From: Trema orientale
Taxonomy: Eukaryota; Streptophyta; Magnoliopsida; Rosales; Cannabaceae
Direction: 5' to 3'
DNA length: 64,000 bases
NCBI GenBank assembly: GCA_002914845.1
Contig: JXTC01000279.1
Location: 128,582-192,581, forward strand
Under the pieces are notes generated by a model that saw only the letters and a list, made by a program, of their open reading frames with translations, ran no database searches and had not been told where the DNA came from. Positions 10,949 through 21,559 of the stretch are shown here, piece by piece. Each line of letters opens with the position of its first letter. Positions within the stretch are counted from its first letter, which is position 1. The position numbers and the translations under genes were made by a program.

Positions 10949-12550
10949 TGATGAGTGTGTATTTTACTCACAAATCAAGTATTTTCTAAGTTCAAATAAT
11001 TGTAAGTTCTCAAGCATTTGTGTTGTTTTAATGTTGTTTTATATTTTTATTGTAGAAAATAAGAAATTGAGGCTTGGTATATATTTAGCATCAAAAAAGA
11101 AAAGTTTATGAAGCCATTAATAGCCGAAATGAGGCCCGAAGAATCGAAAAGAGCTAAAAAGCTCAACTGGACCAGCAGCTAGGCGCCGCAGTGCCCAAAA
11201 TGGGCACCTCGGTGCCTCAGCTCCGGAACGAGGGCACCGCGGTGCCCAGAAAGTGGCACCGCGATGCCTCAGCAGGGCACCGCGGTGCCAGAAACAGGCA
11301 CCGTGGTGCCAGAAACAGGCACCGTGGTGCCATAGTGATTTCAGCATGCGCACAAGCCGAATTTTCTCCATTTTTTAGTCACGTGTCCACTCGTTTTTGG
11401 CCAACTTTAAGAGCCATTTTTGGCTCTTGATCTAACATCAATGGATGGTTAGATTTCTCCCTTTCTTAGGTCATCTTAGCACCCTTTAAATACACATTTT
11501 AGCCCCCATTTCAAAGGGGGGAGAGTTGGAAAAGGAGACACACCTTTGAGAGCTAAAAATCCTAGAGAGAGAGAACCTTGGAGCTGAAATTTGGAGAGGA
11601 TTCTTGAGAGAGCTGCTTGAAGAATTGAAGACTTGAAGTTCTACCTCCACAAAAGAGTTTTCTCTTCCTCTTTCTCACCCTAATCTCATTTGAATTTTGT
11701 ATTGGGCATAATTGTATAATTTGTATGGAATATTGAAATTCTTTATGAGATTAGCCTTGGATTTTAATATGCTTGGATTGATTTTCTGTCTTAGGATTTG
11801 ATATACCCTTTTTATACTTTGTTTTGCTTATTTTGTTAATTATTAGCTTATTCTCCATTGGCAATTTATTTATGTTTCTCCTTGCTTATTGCCTCTAATT
11901 TATATGGCCAATGAATTAGTTGAACTTAGGTTGTGATTTTGATACTTGAGAGAGTTTGATTTCATAAACTGGAATTGAGAAATATAGTTTAAGTTTTTGT
12001 GAGACCGAGAGGAGTTCAACACTTAGATAATCAAATTAGGAAGTTCTTAAGGGCTAGATTTAATGAGTGCTTAGGGAACCGAGTTAGATAGAGATATCAA
12101 CTTAGGTACTTACGCATATTGTCTCATTCGGCACTCGAGAGAGGGAATGAGGTTAGATTAGGTCTCTTGATTAATGAATTTAGTGGAAATAATCTAATAA
12201 TTGCTTAATTTGATGAATTTAGGAATAATTAGGGGAAATTATGTCCTTAGTACATTAGTGCATAGTAATTTTCATATTTTATTTACGTAATTCTTTTATC
12301 TTTATTTTTATTCATTTTATTTTAAATTCATTTAGTTTTGATGCCTAGATAAAATTAGGTTATGATAATTTTGATACTTAACAACTAATCTAAAATCCAA
12401 TCTCTGTGGATCGACCCTTCTTGCCGCTATACTAGTTAATTCTAGGTTTTACTAGACTTGCTAGATTAGTTAATAGGAGGTAATTATAAATGTTAATTTG
12501 GTATTGGGCGTTTATTTCTAACGATATAAACGTTTTTTCTTCAATTACCA
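10949..12550 (+). mobile_element. Ty3/gypsy solo LTR
   Basis: 1602 bp, starting TGATGAGTGTG and ending TTCAATTACCA, with perfect 5-bp duplication GTCAC at 10944-10948 and 12551-12555. Near its 3' end it carries CTGTGGATCGACCC followed by TTGCCGCTATACT, a block I associate with LTRs of large plant gypsy (Athila/Tat-like) elements, which sets its orientation as plus, opposite to the host copia. It contains no internal region, so it is the product of LTR-LTR recombination. A palindrome array lies at 11182-11331. Confidence 0.88.
11182..11331. repeat. Seven 14-bp palindromes on a ~21-bp period
   Basis: Units of the form GGCACCGCGGTGCC (perfect palindrome at 11233 and 11276; variants elsewhere) start at 11182, 11203, 11233, 11255, 11276, 11297 and 11318. 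Spacings are 21, 30, 22, 21, 21 and 21. The GC content contrasts sharply with the AT-rich rest of the LTR. The array lies about 230 bp into the LTR, in what should be U3. Confidence 0.9.
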
Positions 12551-12961
12551 GTCACCAATAGTCGTACCAAGCTTCAATTGGAGGCGGAAAAGTCTCTTCT
12601 TCAAGTATAGCCAGTTTTCATTGCTCTTCTTCATGTACTTATTCTCGAACGCCTTCTACAGCTTACTTACAGAAGTCTTCCTCATAAATAGATACTTCTG
12701 TTCTCTACAAAGACATGAGTGGATCATACCACAAGCTTGACGATTGATCCTCTCCCAGTTTTTATCATCCATCTTCTCCGATCTCATCTCCTCTAGAGTA
12801 ATATCATGATCGTTGACATAAACCATCCAGTATCTCACACTGCCACAAGCCGAAGTTATTTCGGCCATCAAATTTTTGTCTTTACTGGCATTGACGAAGA
12901 TTCTGACATTTCTGCTAATATTTCAAATAGCTATCAAACAAAGCCTAGGGCGAACCTGCTT

Positions 12962-12972
12962 CTCTGATACCA
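12962..12972 (-). other. copia primer binding site (initiator tRNA-Met)
   Basis: The minus strand reads TGGTATCAGAG two bases downstream of the LTR end ACAACA. This is the standard initiator-Met primer site of plant copia elements. Confidence 0.92.
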
Positions 12973-12974
12973 CT

Positions 12975-13408
12975 TGTTGTGCAGCGGAAGCACAACTACT
13001 CCAAATGCTTATATTTAATACTAAGGCAATATTAAATATAAACTACCAACTAGCTACTGAAATTAACGAAATCATAAATTGCAAAGAATATGCCAAATAT
13101 AAAAATAAAAGAGAACACAAAATTTAGCGAAGTTCGGCAAATTCACCTACGTCCTCGAGGCATTGCTGACTACTTCACTAACTTCAAATAAGAGGAAATA
13201 TAAAATTTGGACTATAATGCAAAAACCCAGAAATAAATGAGAAAATGGGTTAAAACAAAACTATGGATATCCTTAAGAATAAAGGTCCTCACTAATAAAG
13301 AACTAATTTTAGGATGATTAAAATTAATTACAGTAGGCTTTATTTATAGCCAACTGTAGACCCTAAATATTCATACACAAGCGATAGCTAACAAGCCAAA
13401 TTCTAACA
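12975..13408 (-). repeat. copia 5' LTR
   Basis: 434 bp, with the same termini as the left LTR. It is flanked outside by AGTTG (13409-13413), which matches the duplication left of 3462. Confidence 0.92.
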
Positions 13409-13736
13409 AGTTGTTTATTATGCAGGGAGGAAAGAAAATTAGTTGAATCAAAATGACTATTTTATTTCTATGTTATTTATGTTTAGAGTTAAATGTGCTA
13501 GGATAATTTAGTAATTTAACTTATTTACACACAAACAAAACTTTTTCCTTCTTATTCTCTCTCCATTTAGGGGGAGGGGGAGAAGTTTGTGTGGGCCTCA
13601 CTATTTTTGTTCCTTCCATTTTTCTCTTCTTTTCCCTTTTTCTTCCTATCAAACAACCCAAAAATTTTTAATTGTCCTCCACTTTTTTCTAAAACTTTTT
13701 ATTTCCTCTTTATTTTCCTTTATACCAAACATACCC

Positions 13737-15103
13737 TTAAGAGAGAATTTCCTCCTAATAGTATAGAATATAGATGTACCTAATAATGAAAAACTAATAA
13801 TTTCGGAGGTAAAATTGCAAACAATTTTGCTTTAGAAAATCATCCTTTGTTGTTTGATGTTTTTTTTCAAATAGAATGCTCTTTGTTTTCTAATGGCAAT
13901 TTTGGACCTTTGGACTTTGGTCCTTAAAGTTTGAACTCGTCGGGTATTGTGATTTGATTTTGGTGTCTAATTTACAACGTTGGCAATTATTATTTTTTTG
14001 GAGGGAGCGATTAAATTGTTTATTTCAATATTCAGTAGCAAAACACAACTGGTAACAAGTGTTAATTTTTCTCAAAAATTCGATCATCATGACGATATTA
14101 ATTAGGGTTATTAATGCTATGTCTGATAGAAATGAGAACCAAAAGACAACACTATTTTCTTGTTGTTTTTGGTAGACGATAAAAAGAGAGAAGACCAGAA
14201 CTTCCTCATTTGTTTGGTAGGAGGAAGAAAGTTTTAGCTTTACATTAATGACTTAAAGAAGAAAAAAAATGGTGCAACCCCTTTGCCTATTGCGTGTTAC
14301 AAATCAAAATGTTTGATAATTGGGTTATTGAACAACACAAGGGACTAGTCTAAAGAAGTTCACAGAAAAAGGGAAAAAATATTTTGGAGGACAAGATAAT
14401 TTTGAATTGAAAGGAACCAAAATAATAATAATAATAATCAAGAAATGTTTTGGAGCTGATTGGATCTACATTTATGTTTAAGGTGATTTAACTGTTGGTA
14501 ATGCTATAGAAGTATAATATGAAGCTTTTGAGCACTAACTATATGGTCCATAATTTTCATTTTGGCACTTAAATTATTGATTTCACTATTCATTAGTGAC
14601 GCACCTGAAATGAGTAGCGGGACAACATTTAATCCCTAAAACAATCGCTATAAACACGTTGCATAAATAAAAATCTAAATCAATTAATGTTTACAATTGC
14701 ATTGATTCAACTCGGATAGATCCTAAGAGCCACGAAAGCCTCCCATCTTGTGGGGAATACAATAAAATCAATGATACGAACATAACACAACTACCAGCAT
14801 GGACGAACAACCGAAAAAATAACACACTTGAACACAAAAATCTAAGACGCATGCACCTGAGTTTTATTATGGCACATATATAAGCCATGACTAATGTCAC
14901 ACTTCACGGTTCTAGTGACCTTTATTCAATTGGAATTTCCAACAATTCATTTCTTACCTCAAAATTTCAAGACCAACTTCTACGTATATAATTTCCTCAA
15001 GCATTAAGTTCGTTTGGTACTATTATCATATCATATGATATAATTTATTGGAACCTACCAAACGAAATACTTGGTCATGAATAGTTGTAGGACATCTTAT
15101 TCT
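13737..15103. other. Intergenic, downstream of PGDH
   Basis: AT-rich, with no gene recognised. It should include the PGDH 3' UTR and poly(A) region next to 15103. A short (AAT)n run lies near 14422. Confidence 0.5.
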
Positions 15104-18100
15104 CTATAGCTTAAGGAACACAAACTCTTCAATGGCAGGAACTTGTCCTATTTTCTTAAGTGTGTCCTTATTTGGCTCTTCATCTACACCAATTGCCATG
15201 ATAGCCTTTCTCCTTTGAGCAGTTCTACCCACACTCATAAAGCTCACATTCACATTTTGCTGTGCAAGTATGTTCCCAACTTGGCCAATCATGCCCGGTT
15301 GGTCCACTTGTCTACACAAAATGAGGTTCCCTTCAAGGCTCACATCCACACCAAAACCTCCCACATACCTCAAGTAAGGCACCCCATATTTGACCTTCCC
15401 TTCAATGCTTATTTCTCCACTCTCCCCCACTGAGCTTGCAAACCTAGACTCAACACCGGATATTTGGACCTGAATCGAGTCAACTGGGAACTCGGGCGAC
15501 GAGTCAACCCTCACTCGCTCCTCGCTGATTCGGAGGCCTTTTTGTTTTGCGGTGAAATCTGCATTGACCAGATTGATGATAGAGGAAGATATGGGCTCTA
15601 TGATGCCTTTTGTGATCATGGCCCGGAGAAGCCTTGTGTCAAAGTCATCTGGGTCTCGAGCTGTTTTGTAGACCACCCTCACGGATTTGATTCCAGTTCC
15701 TCCTGCTACCAATTGCATTGCCAACTTACCTAGCTTCTCAGCCAGAGCTACATATGGAGCCAACTCAGATAGAACCTAAGAAACATGACACCTGTTTATG
15801 TGAGTATTTATGTTTCATCTAAGAACCATCTAATGGTGTCTATCATTATCTTGTAGAAAATGACCTCATTTTGTGTGTACTGCCAATTGTGATGAACAAT
15901 ATGCATATGACAGTGTCAGACCCGAAACATGACATTTCGTGCACATAATATGGATGTAGTATTCATAGGTTGTCACACATTCTAAAATCATCACAAATAT
16001 TGGCTATAAATTTCTTTAATTTTTCACCTTGAAATTCTTCTTGTAAAACCAGTTGACCTTCTGATTTATAAAATTGTTACTCAGAGATAAGAAAAACAAG
16101 TTTAAAAAGGGGTCGATTCTTCATATAAAGAAGTACCTAAAAGGATCCTAAAGAGGGAGGGGAAACAACATTGAAATGGAGAGCATCGATCGTATGTTTA
16201 CCTCAGGGGGAACCATTGGTGCATTAACAGCAGTTGCAGAAAGTTCACCCTTTAAAGCTCCAACTACAGCTTCTGCTATTTCTATGGCTACACCTTCCTG
16301 AAATATATGCATATCATTATTAGTATAGGACTTGGACTTTTTCAAGATCTGCAACCTTTTTTTCAAGTGATTAGTGAAAATGTAATCGCGATTTTAGCCT
16401 AAGCATACTCACTTTTAATATTGAAATTTAAAATCCCATATCTTAGGGGGAAAGAAAAATTGATCAATGAAAAATGAAACCTGTGCTTCTTTAGTGCTAG
16501 CTCCGAGATGAGGTGTGACAATGACATTCTCATGTTGCACTAGCTTGCTGTCTTGTGGTGGAGGCTCCACTGTGAACACATCAAGTGCTGCCTGTTTACA
16601 CAGTAAATTCAATACATATAAAAAAAAAAAAAAGCAAGAAATGGAAATCCAATAATCCCCCCTTTAAAAGAAAACTGAAAAGAAAATTGAAAAAAAGGAA
16701 CAATAAGGGGATCATACAAACTGACATTCCCATTTCCTATTATCGTTTTAGACATTTTACTTTCCTTTGTTGTTCTTTGTCTACATATAACAAACAAATG
16801 ATCCCACCAACTTCTTGTTATCCACCTTATTTGTGTATTGGAATGAGAAATAACAAAATGAAATCAGCAGTACGGAACTAACAATAATTAAGGACTTATT
16901 TGACGATATTTTATGTTTTTCTATTCTTAAAAGTGAAATTAAGTACCGAGTTCAAAATGGGATTCTCATGGGAAGGACATTGTAGTTAGGTAGATTAACT
17001 TCTACTACTTTGTTTTATCGAAGGGAAAAAGAGGTAATATGATCTAAACATTCATTTAGGAATGTAATTTTCCAATATCATTTTAATTTTCACCATATCC
17101 AACTCCACATTCATTCGAACGTACAATGGTTTTAAAATTTACATATGGTTGGCAGAGTTGTTCGACGAAAACAGATTCCGTACTCAAAACGACATGATTA
17201 GATTAAAATAAACGACAACATTCTCTTTTTCTCTTTTAAGGAATCACAAGAGAGTAGAAAGACACATATAGATGTACGTACCTGAGCAACAACTCCACTA
17301 TCAAGGGCTCTAACCAAAGCATCTTCGTCAATAACTCCACCCCTGGCAACATTGACAATCCGTACACCCTTCTTCATTTTCGAAAACGTTTCGTCGTTGA
17401 AGAGCTTCGAGGTGGCAGGAGTGAGAGGCATGTGGAGCGAGACGAAGTCCGCGGTGGAAATGGCCTGCTCAAACGACACCAAATCGACCCCGACGCCACG
17501 GGCTCTGTCAGCAGCCGCGTAGGGATCGTGCGCAATCACATGCATTCCTAGCCCTTTCGCACGCCTAGCCACCTCCGATCCAACTTTGCCAAACCCCATA
17601 ACTGCTAATGTCTTTCCCACTAGTGACACTCCTACGTACTTGTTTCTTTGCCATTTTCCTGCACAAACCAAAAATTTAAATTTTACTTCACTTGGTTGAC
17701 TTAAGGGAGATAGATATAGACAAAATTGTTTTGCATAATCCGAGCATGATAAATTCACGAACCTGAGTACTAGTTTCATTTTGTTGACATACGTAGAAAC
17801 TTAGTTTGGATTAATGAAATTGCTGACATATATTCTAAAATTCATCCCACGTATTTGGTGCTTAAATCTGGTAAATAACAATAAATGATACACATGTTAT
17901 AGCTTTAACGTGACAAGTGAACTGTCAACGTCCTTGGTAGAAAAAGGTATTAAATATATTCGTTATTACCTTTCATTGAATAATAACAAACATACTTCTT
18001 TAGATCAATATATAGGATATAACAAAAGTTGTATCGTTTTAGTATAAAATGTTTTTCTTCGTATAGGCATGAGTTGGAAAAAAGCTGCCTTTTCTTTAGG

Positions 18101-21100
18101 GATTACATTTTTGTATCTTACGTTTTTAACTCTTTATTTAATTTATACTTTATGATTTGGTTGTTATCACCATCAAAATACAGAATTAAAATTTGAAACG
18201 ATTTTATATGTCAGACACCAATTTTAATCATTGAGTTTACTAAAATATTCTTTTGAAATTTAAAGATATATATTTTAAAAATAATTTAAAACTTAAAACT
18301 AATTAAAATTAATAAATAAATTTATACGTAAAAACAAATTAAAATATCAAATTAAAAATGCAACCTAGTCTTTTCTAATATCTATTAGTTTAGATATTAA
18401 TTTTAACTAAGCTTTAAATTTTTATTATTTTTAAATATATATTTTAAAGTTTAAAAAGGTATTTTAATAAACATAATGGCCAAATTAGTGTTTGACTTAA
18501 AGAGAATATAAATTTGTTATAAGTATAAATCTGAAAATTAATGCTGATAATAACCAAGATATAAAGCCCAATACAATATATAAAATGTAATTTATACCTT
18601 TTTATTATGTGACATTTACTTTTAATGATCCAAAAGATATATGTAACTTGAAACAACAAGAGTGTTCAGATCAAACAGCTACCAATTTCATTAGAATCTC
18701 ATTGGTAGAGCTCACATGAGTTCCACGTCTATAAGACCACCCTAATAGCCGATTAAGATCCGTTTAATGGTACAATTTCTTTTGTGAAAGCAACTTAAAC
18801 GACCTAACCCAAAAATAAATAAATAAGCTCATAAATGCTTTTTTTTTCCCCTAATTTGTTTTAGTATATTGTATTAATGATTTATTGCTTGAATATTCAG
18901 TATTGCATATATATGCTTTGAATCCAGCCAATACCTACCAAAACAACAAAATATTAGGTAGATCTCAAAGATTCAAACGTGATGTTGATTCTTTGTTTCT
19001 CATTTCCACAATAATTAATGAGCAACTTGCATATAATTTATAATAAAAAAAGATCGAGGTTTTACCAAAAAGCCAATGGTCAAACCCAAATTAATAGAAA
19101 GCAAAGGGTAGTAGGGTACACATATGCATGTGATAATTTTATTTTTTATTTTTTTGATAAACATGTGATAAAATATTTTATGGTCATATTCCAAATAATC
19201 TAACATTAATTTTTTTTCCTCTTTTTTTTGGCAGGAAATAAATCTGATTAATCGAGACTATCACTATGTGCAGCAGCATCTTCGGAAATATAGAATATAT
19301 GAATATATACACCTATAAAATATCTTCATGTCGTTTAGTGTATGTGCCGGTGCAAGAGCATCAAAGACGCTTCCACTACGGAAAGCGACACATCACATTA
19401 TTTTAGCATACCTACTTTGAGTCTTTTCAATTAGAAACGTCAAAGTTCACACCTAACTTTACATTTTTTTTTTTTTTTGGTGGGTGGGGCCATTCCCTAT
19501 AAGAGTGGAGAGCCGCAAAATCGGCCCCACCAGCTATGGCGAACTGAGACGTTTATGCACTAGGCGCAAATACCCGTTTGATATTCTCGTCTTGAAGCAA
19601 TTGAGCAAAAAAAGAAAAAATTAATTCCTATTTCTCTCTTTTTTTTTGAAGCAATATTTCTTAATATTATTTATTCTCTTTGTTTTCCAAGTTGAACTCA
19701 TAACATTATTTGACACCTTTTTTAAAACTTTTTGGGTAAAATGTTATAGTTAGATCGAGAAAGGACATGTTTAGTGGATCTAAAGTCTAAATTAATTATT
19801 ATCTTATGGCAATAAGATTCACTGAGTAGTACCACAAAGATATATGTATTTGTATATATACCCACTAAATGACAACTTTGGTAGTCTATTTTAAATAGAC
19901 ATAGGGTTTGAACATTGAATACAGCAAAAAAAAAAAAAAAAAAAAAAGAACACCCTTTGAATTAGTATATTTTGGTCTTTTAATACCATTAGGCTATAGC
20001 TTTTTTTTTTTTTTTGAAAGGACCATTAGGCTATAGCTACTTTTTTTTTTTTTTTTTGCTCGGGGGCTATAGCTACTTACCAAGAAATATATAGATTCCT
20101 TAACCATGAATTTTGGAGTCAAATTAAAAACTTCAGAAAGAATCTTGTTATATTCCAACATAAAAAAGAAAAAGTCTCTTGGGATTAAGTGTCTGAAAAT
20201 TTGGATCAGATCTTGCATTGGCTACGTGCGTGTATTTTGTGAATTAAAAATAAATATATATTTTTTATAAATATAAAAAAAGAAAACATTTCTTCCAATA
20301 AAAAAATAAAAAAAAAACGACCGAAATTGCTTTCTAGACAGAGATTTACTTTCTCGCACGAAGACGTGCACCCTTGGATCTATAATGGAAATCCCGAGAA
20401 CCAAACAAATTAATTTAAAACTCCAAAAATGCATAAGATCCGATCTACGAATTTACTAATGCCAAGTATACCAAACAACAAATTCAGCTACCATCTTCCT
20501 CAAACAATTTTTTTTTTTATAATAAACAATAAGAAGTAAATAATTTGACACCACTAATTGTACGTAGAATTCTTTTGTTGAACATTGGTGTTCTTTCTTT
20601 TAAAAAAAAATATATATATATTAGTTCTCCTCGTTACCAACTAATTTTATAGTATCCACTATTATTAAATTATCACAACCCGTCAATAAAAAAATAAATA
20701 AATAAATAAAGGAATAAGAACCTTACCGGCTTTAATCGACGCATCTGCCTGCGCAACGTTCCGCGCCATAGCGGCCAGCAGCGCAATACCATGCTCGGCG
20801 GCCGCGACGGTGTTGGCGGTGGGCGCATTAACAACCAAACACCCGAACTCCGTCGCCGCCGTCAGATCCACGTTGTCGATACCTACACCGGCCCTACCAA
20901 CCACCTTCAACCGCCCTTTGGCCGCCTCGAACACCTGCCGCGTCACCTTGGTCCCGCTCCTCACGATCAACGCGTCGCATGCCGAGATCTTGGCGCAAAG
21001 ATCGTCCGGCGACATGTCGTACACGCACTCCACGTGGCCAAACTCGCGCAGAACTTGGAGACCGGCTTCTCCGAGTTTCTCGGAGACCAGGATGGTTGGC

Positions 21101-21402
21101 CTCGGGATAGGGGAAAGAACGTCATCTGGCCACGAGTTCTTGTCTATTGTTGTCGTTTTTGTTGTTGTTGTTGTTGGTGTCGTTTTGAGGGCGCTTTTGA
21201 TGGCATTGAGGGAATAATTGGCATGATTGATAGAATGTTGCTGTTGATGGTGATTTTGCTTCAAGGAACTGAGTAATGGTTTTGATGTGTTGTGGAGGAA
21301 AGAGAGAGCAGAGGGTTTTGATAATTTTGGTGATTGTGAAGATTGGGAGATGAATATTGAGGAAGAGGAGAAGATCTTGGGTTTGGTGGAAGAGGAAGCC
21401 AT
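15104..21402 (-). CDS. PGDH: D-3-phosphoglycerate dehydrogenase, plastidic
   Basis: Oxidises 3-phosphoglycerate to 3-phosphohydroxypyruvate with NAD+, the first step of the plastidic phosphorylated serine pathway. Exons deduced on the minus strand: 21402-20727, 17658-17282, 16591-16481, 16297-16202, 15775-15104. They join in frame to 643 aa. The Ser/Thr/Asn-rich first ~90 residues look like a transit peptide. The NAD-binding motif GFGKVG is at 247-252. The catalytic triad expected for the family is visible as R331 (NVARGG), E360 (FTVEP) and H379 (TPHLGAST), with R-to-E spacing as in E. coli SerA. The C-terminus (about 571-643, [18 protein letters not shown] onward) is an ACT regulatory domain. 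Length is slightly above the ~590-625 aa I recall for Arabidopsis isoforms, mainly in the leader. The intron 3 donor (CAG/GTTTCA) is weak but frame-consistent. The isoform within the family is not assigned. Confidence 0.95.
17659..20726 (-). other. PGDH intron 1 (3.07 kb) with repeats
   Basis: Donor GTAAGG after 20727 and acceptor TTTGTGCAG before 17658. It holds a diverged relative of the 7277-7637 MITE at about 18090-18610 (inverted blocks around TTGGTTGTTATCA and its partner), a GGTGGGGCC...GGCCCCACC inverted pair at about 19482-19530, and two or three copies of CATTAGGCTATAGCT separated by poly(T) at 19987-20077. No coding exon was recognised in it. Confidence 0.7.
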
Positions 21403-21493
21403 GGAAGATTAATATTTAGATCTTTAGTTAATTCTTCCCCCTTTTTTTTCTTCTCTGTATAGGGACGAAGAAGAAGAAGAAGAGTAAAGTTAG

Positions 21494-21503
21494 TATATAT
21501 AAG
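21494..21503 (-). promoter_or_regulatory. Probable PGDH TATA box
   Basis: The minus strand reads CTTATATATA about 95 bases upstream of the ATG. About 10-25 bases downstream is a (CTT)n run, common at plant transcription starts and leaders. That would give a leader of roughly 60-70 nt. No other candidate of this quality is near. Confidence 0.55.
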
Positions 21504-21559
21504 AATAGAAGTTCTAATATAGTACGAAGTTTTGGTGGGATGTATATGCACATGCTATT

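Larger units (their letters stand above)
10390..12900 (-). pseudogene. copia gag remnant, split by a solo LTR
   Basis: The N-terminal gag part (12871-12656) contains MDDKNWERINRQACGMIHSC. It continues in a decayed frame with a YLKKRLFRLQLK-type block to 12556, where the solo LTR interrupts it. Beyond the LTR the sequence resumes at 10943 with a HINTFNQLITNLLNLD-like UBN2 block, then a basic stretch and the knuckle start CAFCHEK at 10600, and a degenerate protease motif (DLG for DSG) near 10470. Confidence 0.85.
3462..13408 (-). mobile_element. Degraded Ty1/copia LTR retrotransposon (Tnt1-like)
   Basis: Two LTRs (3462-3919 and 12975-13408) are flanked by the 5-bp duplication AGTTG (3457-3461 and 13409-13413). 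The element is read on the minus strand: PBS next to the right LTR, then gag, Zn knuckle, protease remnant, integrase, reverse transcriptase, RNase H, and a polypurine tract beside the left LTR. This is the copia domain order. All coding parts contain stops and frameshifts. The LTRs differ at roughly one position in ten over the first 220 bp by eye, so the insertion is old. It has been invaded by a gypsy solo LTR in gag and by a truncated Athila-like element between integrase and RT. Confidence 0.93.
3360..13736. mobile_element. Tourist-like MITE split by the copia insertion
   Basis: The left part (3360-3461) begins GGCTATCTTTGGTATA. The right part (13409-13736) ends in the inverted GGGTATGTTTGGTATA. 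TTA lies immediately outside both ends (3357-3359 and 13737-13739), as expected for a PIF/Harbinger (Tourist) target duplication. Removing the copia element and one copy of its AGTTG duplication leaves a MITE of about 430 bp. Similar ends occur at 46156 and 46971. Confidence 0.65.

Noticed and set aside
11182-11331. CRISPR-like array
   Set aside because: Spacers are only ~7 bp and partly repeated, and the array lies in a plant LTR; it is a tandem repeat.
20791-21276. 161-codon plus-strand ORF opposite PGDH exon 1
   Set aside because: Antisense shadow of a conserved PGDH exon with no recognisable domain.
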